Below are positions 17,775-27,104 of a stretch of DNA of 64,000 nucleotides, in pieces. Source of the DNA: Anaerolineae bacterium (GTDB taxonomy: Bacteria; Chloroflexota; Anaerolineae; DRVO01); assembly GCA_013178015.1 (NCBI GenBank), contig JABLXR010000013.1:26543-90542 (forward strand). Reading direction: 5' to 3'. The translations under genes and the position numbers were made by a program. How positions within the stretch are numbered: position 1 is the first letter of the stretch; every line of letters begins with the position of its first letter. The notes under the pieces were generated by a model. It was not told where the DNA came from. It ran no database searches and saw only the letters and a program-made list of their open reading frames with translations.

Positions 17775-19679
17775 GTGAGTGAGCTGAACCGACTCCGCTT
17801 CGGCCAGCCTGAGGCCCCGGCCGCCTGGCGCCCGTTCCGGGCAGGACCGCTGTCCCTCTACTTCGACCCCACCTCCGGGGACATCCGTCATCTGCGGCTG
17901 GGCGACCGCGAGGTGCTGCGCCGGGTGTACGTGGCTGTGCGCGACCGCCACTGGGGCACCATCCTTCCCACGGTCACCGGTATGCACGTTGAAGAGGGAG
18001 AGAGCATGTTCTCCCTTCGCTTCCTGGCGGTGCACCATCGGGACGACATCACCTTCGCCTGGGCCGGCGAGGTTTCTGGCGACAACAACGGCCGAGTCAC
18101 CTACAGCATGGCGGGCCACGCCCGGGCTTCGTTCTTAAGCAATCGCACCGGCATTTGCGTCCTGCACCCGGCCCACGAGTGCGCCGGGCTGCCCTGCACG
18201 GTGCAGCACACCGACGGCTCCATCGAGGAAGGTCACTTCCCCCTCTACATCGCCCCGCACCAGCCGTTCAAGGACATCCGCCGCCTTACTTACCCCATCT
18301 CTCAAGATCTGCGCGCCTCCGTCGCCTTCGAGGGGGATGTGTTCGAGATGGAAGACCAGCGCAACTGGACGGACGCCTCCTTCAAGACCTACTCGACCCC
18401 CTTGGACCAGCCCATCCCCAAGATCATCCCCGCTGGCGTGCAGGTGGCCCAGTCGGTGACCCTGACGCTGGAGGGACCTACCCTAGAGCGCGAGTCGCCT
18501 CCCTCCCGGCGATACTTCAGCACCCCGTCACCCCCGCGTCTCACCTGCACTGTCGGCGCCGAGCCGCTCGGGCCCCTGCCTCGGGTCGGACTGGGGATCG
18601 CCCCGGATCCCGAGGCACACGGAGGGCCCCAGCGGTCGCGTTTGAAGTTCCTTCGGCCCTCTTACCTCCGCTGGGAACTGGATCTGGGTCGCGAGTGGGA
18701 GGAGGATCTCTGGCACGCGGCCGGACTGGCTCAGAGCGCCGGTGCCCCTCTCGAGCTGGCCATCTTCCCGGGGCCGGAGCCGGAGGACCAAGTGGCGGGG
18801 CTGGCTGAGGTGCTCCCCAGCCTGAGCGCACCGGTGGATCACCTCCTCCTCTACGACGAGGACGACCTTCGCACCTCTCTGGAAGATATCCGTGACCGGC
18901 TGTCCCGAGCCCTGCCGAAGGCCAAGCTGGGAGGGGGAACCTATCGCTACTTCACCGAGCTCAACCGGGCTCGTCCCTCTCTCTCCTGGGCACATCTGGC
19001 CTGCTACTCGCTCAACCCGCAGGTTCACGCCTTCGACCATGCCTCCCTAGTGGAGACGCTGCCCATGCATGCCTGGACGGTGAGCTGCGCCCGGAGGCTG
19101 TACCCGGGCACGCCCATCGCCGTCTCTCCGATAACGCTGACCCCGCGCCCGAGGCCCACCCAGGATGGCGATGCCCCGCCGCGGCCCGGCGCCGACCCTC
19201 GCCAGACTTCCCTCTTCACCGCCGCCTGGACCGTGGGCAGCCTCAAGTACCTGACCCAGGCCGGGGTGCGTAGCGTCACCTATTACGAGACCGCCGGCCC
19301 CGCCGGAGTGATGGCGAGCGGCGAGCCCGGGCCCGTCTATCCCGTGTACCACGTCCTGGCCGACGTGCTGGAGCACCCCGAGGCGCTGGTACTGCCTACC
19401 TTCTCCGGCGATCCCCTGAGGGTCGAGGCCCTGGCCCTCCGGTGGAGCCACTGCGCCCGAGTGCTGGTGGCCAACCTGACCCTCCAGCCGCTCGAGGTGG
19501 GGATAAGCGGACTGGGCCAGGCGGCCTGGGTCAGACATCTGGACGAGACCACCGCCGAGCAGGCCCTGTCCCGGCCGGAAGAGTGGCGTCAGGCGCCCTG
19601 GGCGGAGCGGGCCGCGCCCGGAGGGGCTCTGACGCTGTCGTTGCTTCCCTGCGCGGTGGCCACCGTGGACACCTGGTAG
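17775..19679 (+). CDS. apnL: D-apionate lactonase-like protein
   Basis: A 634-residue cytoplasmic protein that I recognise as like ApnL, the lactonase converting D-apionolactone to D-apionate. Family-like features are RAGPLSLYFDPTSGDIRHLR near the start, VYVAVRDRHWGTILP, CVLHPAHECAGLPCTVQH, and FEMEDQRNWTDASFKTYSTP in the middle, followed by a TIM-barrel-like C-terminal half. The start is GTG at 17775, preceded by GAGGGTGAGA; the sequence before it is unlike the family. The next gene, 26 bp on, encodes an ApsD-like Gfo/Idh oxidoreductase, the enzyme that would make the substrate. The assignment rests on remembered family motifs and context, not on an alignment. Confidence 0.68.
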   Translation: MSELNRLRFGQPEAPAAWRPFRAGPLSLYFDPTSGDIRHLRLGDREVLRRVYVAVRDRHWGTILPTVTGMHVEEGESMFSLRFLAVHHRDDITFAWAGEVSGDNNGRVTYSMAGHARASFLSNRTGICVLHPAHECAGLPCTVQHTDGSIEEGHFPLYIAPHQPFKDIRRLTYPISQDLRASVAFEGDVFEMEDQRNWTDASFKTYSTPLDQPIPKIIPAGVQVAQSVTLTLEGPTLERESPPSRRYFSTPSPPRLTCTVGAEPLGPLPRVGLGIAPDPEAHGGPQRSRLKFLRPSYLRWELDLGREWEEDLWHAAGLAQSAGAPLELAIFPGPEPEDQVAGLAEVLPSLSAPVDHLLLYDEDDLRTSLEDIRDRLSRALPKAKLGGGTYRYFTELNRARPSLSWAHLACYSLNPQVHAFDHASLVETLPMHAWTVSCARRLYPGTPIAVSPITLTPRPRPTQDGDAPPRPGADPRQTSLFTAAWTVGSLKYLTQAGVRSVTYYETAGPAGVMASGEPGPVYPVYHVLADVLEHPEALVLPTFSGDPLRVEALALRWSHCARVLVANLTLQPLEVGISGLGQAAWVRHLDETTAEQALSRPEEWRQAPWAERAAPGGALTLSLLPCAVATVDTW

Positions 19680-19705
19680 CGGGCCAACGGAGGAGGTCGA
19701 GTCCC

Positions 19706-20731
19706 ATGGGCGAACTGCGCTTCGCCGTCTTCGGTGCCGGGTTCTGGGCTCCCTACCAGCTGGCCGCCTGGGGTGAGCTGAAGGGCGCCCGCTGCGTCGC
19801 CCTCTACAACCGCACCCGGGAGCGGGCGGAGGCGCTAGCTCGACGGGCCGGCATCCCCGCCGTCTACGACGACGCCGAGGAGCTCATCCGTCGGGAGCGG
19901 CCCGACTTCCTGGACGTCGTTACCAGTGTGGAGACCCACGCTCCCTTCGTGCGCCTGGCGGCCGAACACGGCCTCCCCGTCATCTGCCAGAAGCCGATGG
20001 CCACCACCCTGGCCGAGGCGGAGGAGATGGTAGCCGTCTGCCAGCGCGCGGGGGTGCCCTTGTTCGTGCACGAGAACTGGCGCTGGCAGGAGCCTCTGCG
20101 GCGCCTGAAGCAAGCCCTGGACGAGGGCCGCATCGGCCGTCCCTTCCGCGCCCGCATCGAGTACAACTCCAGTTTCCCCGTCTTCGACAATCAGCCCTTC
20201 CTCAAAGAGCTGGAGCAGTTCATACTTACCGACATGGGCAGTCACATTCTGGACGTGGGCCGGTTCCTGCTGGGCGAAGTAGAGCGGCTCTACTGCCAGA
20301 CGCATCGGGTGCACCCCGACATCGCCGGAGAGGACGTGGCCACCGTCATGATGCGCACCCGCGCCGGCGCCACCCTCACCTGCGAGATCAGCTACGCCAG
20401 CCGCACCGAGAAGGAGCGCTTCCCCCAGACCTTCGTCTTAGTGGAGGGCGAGGAAGGCTCGCTGGAGCTGGCCCCCGACTACTGGGTCCGCCTGACCACT
20501 GCCGAGGGGGTGTTCTCCCGCCGGTGGCCCCCTCCCGTCTACCCCTGGTCCGATCCCGCCTACGCCCTGGTACACTCCAGCATCGTTTCCTGCAATGCCG
20601 ACATCCTGAGGGCTCTGCGAGGCGAGGGCCGGGCGGAGACTACCGGCGAGGACAACCTGCAGACGGTACGACTGGTCTTCGCCGCCTACGAGTCGGCGGC
20701 GACGGGCCGGGCCGTGGTCCTGCCCGGCTGA
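19706..20731 (+). CDS. apsD: Gfo/Idh/MocA oxidoreductase, probable D-apiose dehydrogenase
   Basis: A 341-residue NAD(P)-dependent dehydrogenase: Rossmann domain with FAVFGAGFWAPYQLAAW at the N-terminus, YNRTRERAEALARRAGI, the catalytic-lysine block VICQKPMA near residue 95, and a C-terminal alpha/beta domain with FILTDMGSHILDVGRFLLGE holding the conserved Asp/His. In D-apiose oxidation ApsD (same superfamily) makes D-apionolactone. The sequence (FWAPYQLAAW, HENWRWQEP, FPVFDNQPF) and the ApnL-like neighbour support this reading. GGAGGTCGAGTCCC lies before ATG at 19706. A terminator follows. Other sugar dehydrogenase activities cannot be excluded. Confidence 0.8.
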   Translation: MGELRFAVFGAGFWAPYQLAAWGELKGARCVALYNRTRERAEALARRAGIPAVYDDAEELIRRERPDFLDVVTSVETHAPFVRLAAEHGLPVICQKPMATTLAEAEEMVAVCQRAGVPLFVHENWRWQEPLRRLKQALDEGRIGRPFRARIEYNSSFPVFDNQPFLKELEQFILTDMGSHILDVGRFLLGEVERLYCQTHRVHPDIAGEDVATVMMRTRAGATLTCEISYASRTEKERFPQTFVLVEGEEGSLELAPDYWVRLTTAEGVFSRRWPPPVYPWSDPAYALVHSSIVSCNADILRALRGEGRAETTGEDNLQTVRLVFAAYESAATGRAVVLPG

Positions 20732-20767
20732 CAGCCTGGCCCTCCGGGAGCTACTGGCCCAAGAAGG

Positions 20768-20802
20768 ATCCTCCCGCCCATCAGAAGCATAGGCGGGAGG
20801 AT
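20768..20802 (+). terminator. Terminator after apsD
   Basis: Perfect 11-bp stem ATCCTCCCGCC / GGCGGGAGGAT with a 13-base loop, 36 bases after the apsD stop and upstream of the convergent DUF438 gene. No T-run. Confidence 0.65.
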
Positions 20803-20893
20803 GACCGACCGGGTTGGCCGGCTGCGGGCCCGCGGCCCGTCGCCGGCAGGTGTCTTCAGTGCCAGCGGGTGGCGCTTTCGTGGCTCTCGAGCA

Positions 20894-22105
20894 TCACAGC
20901 AGGCGCTTCTCCCCCTCCAGCTGGCGGATGCGGGTGACGTCCTGCATCACTTCGAGGCAGCCTAGATACTCACCTTGCCGGTCGCGCACGGGGAAGTAGC
21001 GGATGTAGATGAACCTGCCCCCGATCTCGATCCAGAACTCGGCCGAGTCGCGCTTGCCCTGGCGGAAGTCGCTCAGTATCTGGTTGACCACGTGCAGGCT
21101 CTTCTGGGGATGGCATCGCTGCACCGTGCGGCCCAGCACGGCCCTGGTCCGGGGGAAGATCCGCTCGGCGATGTCGTTGAAGTAGCGCACCCGGTCGTCC
21201 TTATCCACGAAGGTCACGTCCAGGGGCAAAGCATCGAGCACCGCCTCCAGCGCCTCCACCGACAGCGTCCCGGTGCGGAAGCGCACCATCCCTTCGGGGC
21301 CGGCGCCCACCTCCAGGGCCTCGCGGCGCCCCTCCGCCGGAGGCATGGCGGGGGTGAAGGAAGCGTAGCCGAGATCGTCGAACTCCGCCCTCACTTCGGG
21401 CCATTCCTCCTCGGTGATCACCCGCAAGGAGGCCGGATAGAGGATGTTGTTCTCCTTGAAGAAGTGGCTGGCCAGCGTCTCCGCCAGGGTCACGGCGGCG
21501 GCCGCCAGTTGTTCAGCGAAGTCAGCGACCGGCATCTCCTGATGGCGCCCCAAGACGCCCAGCACTCCCTTCTTGATCTCCCGAATCTGGTCGTGCTCCA
21601 TCCACATGATGGCCGGCGGCTGAGTGATGCCATGCTTCTCCAGGTAGGGGAAGAGGACGTTCTCCTCCCGCACGTAGTGGCTCTCGGCGCTGCGCATCTC
21701 CTCGGCGGCCTTCTCCAGCCGCTCCTCCGCTTCGCGGCCGATGTAATCCACTTCCTTCAGTTCCTGGGCCAGCTCCGCCAGTTCCTGGGCCTGAGCCAGC
21801 ATGATGCGGTGCTCTTCCATCAGGGTGTGGATGGGGTGCCCGGGCGGGGCCAGGGTTTCGCCCGCCGCCAGGGACTCGCGGAACACGGCCAGGTGCACAT
21901 CGCACAGGCGGTGCACCTCCTCGCGGGGCATTCCCTCTTCGATCAGCTCCTGCTCTATCTGGGCGATCTCAGTGGCAGACACCCCGTGCAGGACCTGGCC
22001 GAAGCGGCGGGTCATCTCTTCCGCCGTAGCCCCGGAGTGGAGGCGCCTGATCACCTCCTTTATCACTTCCTTGCGGCTTTCCTTGTCGCTAACCGGTTGC
22101 TGCAT
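20894..22105 (-). CDS. DUF438-hemerythrin-PAS protein
   Basis: A 403-residue cytoplasmic protein with three domains in order. Residues 1-75 are DUF438 (KEVIKEVIRRLHSGATAEEM). A hemerythrin-like HHE four-helix bundle at about 85-235 has iron-ligand residues in HPIHTLMEEHRIM, ESHYVREENVLFPYLEKHG, MEHDQIREI and ASHFFKENNILYPASL. The PAS domain at about 280-395 contains FVDKDDRVRYFND and GRTVQRCHPQKSLHVV. The build suggests sensing of oxygen, NO or redox state through a di-iron site. ATG at 22105 has GGGAGAGGATGACAGAGG upstream. It is followed by sensory genes on the same strand but no obvious effector. Confidence 0.92.
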   Translation of the reverse strand: MQQPVSDKESRKEVIKEVIRRLHSGATAEEMTRRFGQVLHGVSATEIAQIEQELIEEGMPREEVHRLCDVHLAVFRESLAAGETLAPPGHPIHTLMEEHRIMLAQAQELAELAQELKEVDYIGREAEERLEKAAEEMRSAESHYVREENVLFPYLEKHGITQPPAIMWMEHDQIREIKKGVLGVLGRHQEMPVADFAEQLAAAAVTLAETLASHFFKENNILYPASLRVITEEEWPEVRAEFDDLGYASFTPAMPPAEGRREALEVGAGPEGMVRFRTGTLSVEALEAVLDALPLDVTFVDKDDRVRYFNDIAERIFPRTRAVLGRTVQRCHPQKSLHVVNQILSDFRQGKRDSAEFWIEIGGRFIYIRYFPVRDRQGEYLGCLEVMQDVTRIRQLEGEKRLL

Positions 22106-22145
22106 CCTCTGTCATCCTCTCCCAATGCGGTTGTGGGGACGGACC

Positions 22146-22270
22146 ACCGTGTCCGCCCGCCCAGGGCAGGCACGGTGGCCTGCCCCTACCATAGATGGCA
22201 GATGGTCCCTCGTGGAAACGGACTACCGTGTCCGCCCGCCCAGGGCAGGCACGGTGGCCTGCCCCTACCA
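22146..22270. repeat. Two direct copies of a 46-bp repeat, period 79
   Basis: The 46-bp unit starting ACCGTGTCCGCCCGCCC occurs identically at 22146-22191 and 22225-22270. Inside each copy the opening CCGTG and the later CACGG can pair, as can CCAGGGCAGGC with GCCTGCCC, so each copy could fold. It lies in front of the DUF438 gene. Confidence 0.85.
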
Positions 22271-22284
22271 CGGACGGTTGCCGC

Positions 22285-22623
22285 TCACGCCCGGATCATG
22301 GTGAGCATCATCTTGAAGCGACGCGGTGCCTTGACTGCATGGGGCTCATCGGCGGGCATGATGATAACCTGCCCCTCCCGCACCGAATGCGACCGCCCAG
22401 AAATGATGATCTCCGCCTCTCCCTCTATCACGTGCACCAGGGCATCGAATGGGGTGGTGTGTTCGCTCAGCTCCTGCCCGGCGTCGAACGCGAACAGCGT
22501 GACCGATCCCGCCGGAGCGCGCAGCACGATCCTGCTCACGATGGCGCCCTCCTGGTAGGCAACCAGCCCCGACAGGTCACTCACCTCCCCTCGTAACTCG
22601 TCTTGACCACTGTGTTGTGACAT
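22285..22623 (-). CDS. Small cupin protein
   Basis: A 112-residue single-domain cupin. The first cupin motif is FAFDAGQELSEHTTPFDALVHVIEGE, with His and the Glu/Asp region; the second is MPADEPHAVKAPRRFKMML. Such proteins bind a divalent metal and are enzymes or sensors; SEHTTPFDALVHVIEGEAEI is common in stress-related or quercetinase-like small cupins. ATG at 22623 is preceded by GGGGAGAAG; an in-frame start ten codons upstream has no better signal. It stands between DUF438 and a PAS histidine kinase on the same strand. Function unassigned. Confidence 0.85.
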   Translation of the reverse strand: MSQHSGQDELRGEVSDLSGLVAYQEGAIVSRIVLRAPAGSVTLFAFDAGQELSEHTTPFDALVHVIEGEAEIIISGRSHSVREGQVIIMPADEPHAVKAPRRFKMMLTMIRA

Positions 22624-22783
22624 TCCACTTCTCCCCAAGGTAACTGCCGCCAAACCGGCGGGCGAAATTCTACCTTAGCGGTCGAGGATGGCAACTCAGG
22701 CGGATGGTGGCACGCCTATCAAGGCCCGCCGGGACGAGGAGCTAGCTGGAGAACCCAACGGCAATCAGCGCAGTGTCGGGTGA

Positions 22784-24418
22784 TCAGCGTTCGATCCCCG
22801 AAGGCCCTCCAAGGGGGAAATACGCGCGGAATGTGCTGCCTCTGCCCACCTCGCTCTCCACCTCCACCCGGCCACCGTGCGCCGCCACGATTGACCTCAC
22901 GATGTACAAGCCCAGTCCGGTCCCGCCTGCCGAGGCCTGGTTCGCGTTGCGGCCACGGCGGAAGCGCTCAAATATGATGGGCAGATCCTCCGGAGGGATG
23001 CCTACACCGGTGTCAACCACCTCCAGCACCAGATAGCCCGCATCTTCGGCTCGCAGCGATACCTGGACTGTCCCTCCCGCCGGAGTGAACTGGATGGCGT
23101 TGTTGACCAGGTTCTCCAGCACCTGCTGCAGCCGGCGGGCGTCTGCCCTCACTCGGGGCAGGGCGGCAGCTATGACGGAGTGGAGCGCCAGGCCCGCCTC
23201 TTCGGCCTTGGGCCGCAGGACTTCTATCGTCCGCTCCACCAGCACGTCGGGCTCGACCTCGGCCAACTCGAGCCGAAACTGATCCGCCTCTATCCGGGAC
23301 ACGTCCAGGATATCGTCCACCAGCCATTTGAGCCGCTGGCTGCTATCGTAGATGACTTGAAGGAACTCGCGCTGGGTGGGGGTGAGCTCCGCCGGGTCCG
23401 AGTCCAGCAGGACCTCGGCGTAGCCCATGATGGAAGAGAGAGGGGAGCGCAGCTCATGAGACACGTTGGCCACGAAGCTGGACTTCATCTGGTCCAGCGC
23501 CACCCTGTCAGACACGTCTCGCACCACGGCCACGTAACCCGTGCCTTCGCCTACCTCCTGCTCGAGGGGCACCACGGTCAAGTCGGTGGGGAAGACCTCC
23601 CCGCTCTTGCGCCTCATGGGAAGCTCGCTCAGGAAGAGGAATCCCTTCTCCCTGAGGCCCGACACCAGCGCCGCGTTGAACGATTCGTGCGTCTCTGGGC
23701 TGCCATGAAGTATGGTGGTGCTCTGCCCCACCATCTCCACCTCGGTGTAGCCGAAGATCTCCGACGCGGCCGGGTTGCACTGTTGTATGGTCATGTCGGC
23801 GTCCACCACGAACACCGCATCGCGCATGCTGTGGAACATGCGCTCGAACAGCCGACGCGACGCCACAAGCGATTCCTCGACCAGCTTGCGGTGGGTGATG
23901 TCGTAGAAGTGCTCGATCCGGCCCCCGGCGTACGGGCCGGCCCCGATCCGGGCGGCGCCACGCTCCAGCCAGCGGTCCTCCCGACCTTTGCCGGGCAGCA
24001 CGTGGCACTCGAACGTCTCAGCCCCGGAGTTCTGGGCGTCTCCACCCAGAACGCGCCTGGCGAATCCATCTGGGTCTTCGAAGATAGGCTTGAGCCGCTG
24101 CTCCACCAGCACGCGGTAGTTCTGCCCTATGGCGGCGTCCCGCGGCAGAGCGAAGGCCCTCTCCAGCGCCTTGTTCATGCAGACGACGCGGAGCTCCGCA
24201 TCTAGGACGATGATGCCGACGGCACAGCCGTCCAACAGCTCCGCGGCGAAAGCACGCAAGCCCGACTCGTCCACGTCAGTGCGCCCGGGCCTCCCCTCGG
24301 GGCGGCCCGATTCGGAGGGTCCCCGCGACGCTAGAGGCAGCGGACCTCCATTGGCCGCCAAAGACGAACCAGCGCCGCGATCACCCTGCAGGCCCTCGCG
24401 GTTGGCTTCGTCCGGCAT
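22784..24418 (-). CDS. PAS-domain sensor histidine kinase
   Basis: A soluble 544-residue kinase. A low-complexity start is followed by two PAS domains: about 55-180 (VGIIVLDAELRVVCMN) and 190-310 (DAVFVVDADMTIQQCN with EIFGYTEVEMVG). HisKA then carries the phospho-acceptor in SFVANVSHELRSPLSSIMGY near residue 322, and the ATPase domain has the N box NLVNNAIQFTP, G1 DTGVGIP, the F box and G2 GGTGLGLYIV. No receiver or membrane segment. It lies downstream of cheB-cheR on the same strand; in many bacteria PAS and kinase domains follow CheB-CheR in one polypeptide, so this looks like the split form. Its last codons and TGA lie in the dispersed ACGCTGAT repeat. Confidence 0.93.
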   Translation of the reverse strand: MPDEANREGLQGDRGAGSSLAANGGPLPLASRGPSESGRPEGRPGRTDVDESGLRAFAAELLDGCAVGIIVLDAELRVVCMNKALERAFALPRDAAIGQNYRVLVEQRLKPIFEDPDGFARRVLGGDAQNSGAETFECHVLPGKGREDRWLERGAARIGAGPYAGGRIEHFYDITHRKLVEESLVASRRLFERMFHSMRDAVFVVDADMTIQQCNPAASEIFGYTEVEMVGQSTTILHGSPETHESFNAALVSGLREKGFLFLSELPMRRKSGEVFPTDLTVVPLEQEVGEGTGYVAVVRDVSDRVALDQMKSSFVANVSHELRSPLSSIMGYAEVLLDSDPAELTPTQREFLQVIYDSSQRLKWLVDDILDVSRIEADQFRLELAEVEPDVLVERTIEVLRPKAEEAGLALHSVIAAALPRVRADARRLQQVLENLVNNAIQFTPAGGTVQVSLRAEDAGYLVLEVVDTGVGIPPEDLPIIFERFRRGRNANQASAGGTGLGLYIVRSIVAAHGGRVEVESEVGRGSTFRAYFPLGGPSGIER

Positions 24419-24591
24419 AGTCGCGCCTCGCGTGCGGTGAGGTCCGCGGTCAGTCCCATCGTCTCCGGCCAGGTCCCACGCCGCCGCTCTTGCCGGAGGT
24501 ACCGACCGACACCAGCACATTTATGCCACAAGTGATGGCGGCCAGTAAAGGCCAGCAACCCTTCGCGGGGCTTTCCGGCCGCCCTGCGCGC

Positions 24592-26343
24592 TCAAGGGAG
24601 ATCGCGAGGCTGCGCTCGCGGGGCGACGGCAAGAGGGTTCGGTTCGAGCAGTCGCTCCCCGCAGCCTTCCTGGCCCCCGGTTCTCCCGGGCGCGACGTGG
24701 CCGGTCGACACCGAGGCGGAGGGACACTCGCCCAGCCGACCCGTTCCGGGCTCAGTGTGTTGGGGGGCGCGTTCCCGCCGCACGAAGAAGCGCCACTTCC
24801 TGTCCAGGGGAGCGAACATGCCGAAGCCATCCCCCACTGTCTCCGAAGCTCCCAGGAACAGCACCCCTTCGGGAACGAGACCGAAGTAGAACCGCTCCAG
24901 CAGGCGGCGTTGTGCCTCAGCATCTAGGTAGATCAGCAGGTTGCGGCAGCTGATTAGGTCCATTCGACCCAGGGGAGGGTCCTGCAACGCGTTGTGCACC
25001 GCGAAGGCCACCGTCTCTCGGATCGCCTGCCCAATCCTGAAGCCGCTGCCTTGACGATGGAAGAAGCGGGCCAGGCGCTCGGGCGACACGTCCACCGAGA
25101 TGTTCCTGGGGTACACCCCGGCGCGGGCCGTGTCTATAGCCTGCGGGTCCAGGTCGGTGGCGAAGATGCGGCATTGGACGTCCCGGCCCGTCCGGGCCAG
25201 GTACTCTCGGATCACTATGGCGATGGAGTAGGGCTCCTCACCGCTGGAGCACGCCGGCACCCACACTCGCAGGGCGTCGTCGCGCCCTTTTCCTTCCAGG
25301 AGATGGGGCAGCACCCTATCGGACAAGACCCGAAACGCCTCCGCGTCTCGAAAGAAGCTGGTGACGTTGATGAGCAGCTCGCGGAACAGGGCCTGGCCCT
25401 CTTGCGGGTCCTCCCTAGCCCGGCGCACGTACTCCGGTATGGAGGCGATCCCCCTGACGATCATGCGCCGCTGCACGCGACGCACGATAGTGGTCTGCTT
25501 GTAGTAAGAGAAATCCACGCCCGTCTGGGCGCGCATGAGGGCCAGAAGGCTTCGCAGGGGCTCCATCGCCCCGGGCGAAGCCAGGGCCGGCAGCGTGCGC
25601 CCTTCGGCGCTCACGTACTCCATGATCCGGCGCGGCATCTCGTGCACCGGAAGGACGAGGTCTGCCAGCCCGGTAGCGATGGCGCTGGTGGGCATCCCGT
25701 CATAGGCAGCCGTGGTTGGGTCCTGGACCACCACTAGGCCGCCCTCACCCTTTATGGCTCGGATGCCGAGGGTACCATCGGTGCCCGAGCCGGACAGGAT
25801 GACTCCGATGGCCTCTTCATGGCGAGCAGCCGCCAGGGAACGGAGGAACAGATCTACGGTGTTGTGGAGGGATGGCCGTCCGTCCGGGGCCGATAGGTTT
25901 AGAACGCCATCAGTGATGCTCAGGTAGCAGCCGGGCGGGATCACATACGCCCGGTCGGGGACCACCGGCATCCCGTCGATTGCCTCCACCACAGGCACGC
26001 CGGATGAGCGAGCCAGCAGCTCGACCAGGGCAATGGGATGGGTGGGGGACATATGCTGCACCACCACGTAGGCCATGCCCGAGTTGACAGGGACGTGGGC
26101 GAAGAACTCTTCCAGTGCCTCCAGCCCGCCGGCCGAGGCCCCGATGCCCACCACCGGCACCTGACGGCAAACGCCGCGATCCTGGAGGCTGGAGGCTCCC
26201 TCGCCGGCAGGCGTCAAGCCGACCCCTTGGGGCCCAGTTGCCTCCGCAACTCCCTTCCGCCGGCTGCTGTCCGAGCTAGGCTCGATCCTCGGGCACTGAT
26301 GCCTGTCAGGCACACTAACACTCTCCTCATGGCGGGTTGTCAT
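24592..26343 (-). CDS. CheB-CheR fusion (methylesterase-methyltransferase)
   Basis: A 583-residue fusion. The N-terminal CheB domain (about residues 60-245) has VVGIGASAGGLEAL with the catalytic Ser, VVQHMSPTHP with the His, and ILSGSGTDGTLGIRAIK with the Asp. It is followed by a CheR domain (about 270-540): SFFRDAEAF, the SAM-binding VWVPACSSGEEPYSIAI, and DLISCRNLLIYL. The C-terminal 40 residues are Pro/Gly-rich. There are no receptors, CheA or flagellar genes in the window, so chemotaxis is unlikely; such fusions often work in signalling with PAS kinases, as with the neighbouring gene. ATG at 26343 is chosen because the earlier frame is unlike the family. Confidence 0.92.
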   Translation of the reverse strand: MTTRHEESVSVPDRHQCPRIEPSSDSSRRKGVAEATGPQGVGLTPAGEGASSLQDRGVCRQVPVVGIGASAGGLEALEEFFAHVPVNSGMAYVVVQHMSPTHPIALVELLARSSGVPVVEAIDGMPVVPDRAYVIPPGCYLSITDGVLNLSAPDGRPSLHNTVDLFLRSLAAARHEEAIGVILSGSGTDGTLGIRAIKGEGGLVVVQDPTTAAYDGMPTSAIATGLADLVLPVHEMPRRIMEYVSAEGRTLPALASPGAMEPLRSLLALMRAQTGVDFSYYKQTTIVRRVQRRMIVRGIASIPEYVRRAREDPQEGQALFRELLINVTSFFRDAEAFRVLSDRVLPHLLEGKGRDDALRVWVPACSSGEEPYSIAIVIREYLARTGRDVQCRIFATDLDPQAIDTARAGVYPRNISVDVSPERLARFFHRQGSGFRIGQAIRETVAFAVHNALQDPPLGRMDLISCRNLLIYLDAEAQRRLLERFYFGLVPEGVLFLGASETVGDGFGMFAPLDRKWRFFVRRERAPQHTEPGTGRLGECPSASVSTGHVAPGRTGGQEGCGERLLEPNPLAVAPRAQPRDLP

Positions 26344-26439
26344 GCAGAGGGGCCCAGGATCAGGGGCAAGCCACACGATGGAGGACAGAGCGACTTCCTC
26401 GCTTTCCACCCCTACCACCCACAACCGGTAACCTACAAC

Positions 26440-27078
26440 CTATTGAGAACGGCCAGCTCGCGAGACCTCAAACACACAATGGTGGGCGCCCGAGTGGCAG
26501 CAGGCGATGGGACGGACTCTGAGACTCCGACCCGACACCAGTTCCAGGGCGCCACGCAGGGCGCCCACCACCACCTCGCAGGCGTGGCGGGAGCCGTCTG
26601 CAGCCCAGCAAGCAGGCTGCCGAAGGCTCACGAGCAACATGTCGCCGCTATCCTGGAGCAGGATCAGCCGGCGATCCCTCACCGCGGTGCTCTTGGCGAA
26701 AGCATCCAGGGCGATGCCAAGGAGCTGCTTGCCAGTGATGCGCCCGCCCTGCTCCGCCAGGCCCACGGCGTGCACCACTCCTCGCCGGACGTTGGCCTTG
26801 CCCAGCTCCCGCAACACCGCCACCGCGCCCCGCTCGTCGTAGTAGTCGCGCAGGCCCTGGAGGAGGGCCAGGTAGTCGGAAGCCTTCACCTCGAGGCGCA
26901 TGTTGTTGGGCGGCAGGCCACGGAAGTAGTGCTCGATGCCCGCCAGGTTCAGGATGCCTCGCAACGCCTCCCTGCCGAGTTGACGCTCCAGGAACTGGAG
27001 CATGTCCCTCATCACGGAGTTGGGCATGAAGCCGTCGCTGGGCTCCCTGCTTTCGGCCGCACTTACGTAGCCGATCAA
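26440..27078 (-). CDS. V4R-domain protein
   Basis: A protein of about 200-212 residues with the build of V4R (4-vinyl-reductase-like) small-molecule-binding proteins. The helical N-terminal part MPNSVMRDMLQFLERQLG-REALRGILNLAG resembles stand-alone Chloroflexota V4R proteins. The C-terminal half ends with a Cys/His cluster CCHSGAHHCVFEV, the expected metal/ligand site (family form xCxAxGxxxCxFxV). TTG at 27078 has GAGGCGG at nine bases; ATG at 27027 is an alternative. The stop TAG is at the edge of a TAGGTTGTAGG repeat. It precedes cheB-cheR, so it may be the sensory partner of that pathway; this is inference. Confidence 0.75.
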   Translation of the reverse strand: MIGYVSAAESREPSDGFMPNSVMRDMLQFLERQLGREALRGILNLAGIEHYFRGLPPNNMRLEVKASDYLALLQGLRDYYDERGAVAVLRELGKANVRRGVVHAVGLAEQGGRITGKQLLGIALDAFAKSTAVRDRRLILLQDSGDMLLVSLRQPACWAADGSRHACEVVVGALRGALELVSGRSLRVRPIACCHSGAHHCVFEVSRAGRSQ

Positions 27079-27104
27079 GGCCCGCCGCCTCGATTCGTAG
27101 TCCC

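Noticed and set aside
20975..22558. Plus-strand open frame of 527 codons
   Set aside because: His/Gln/Gly-rich shadow of the DUF438 gene and the repeat region; no family features.
23180..24205. Plus-strand open frame of 341 codons
   Set aside because: Antisense of the PAS histidine kinase gene, where domains and motifs are clear.
24592..26343. Chemotaxis operon
   Set aside because: CheB-CheR is present but there are no receptors, CheA, CheW or flagellar genes; a non-chemotaxis pathway is more likely.
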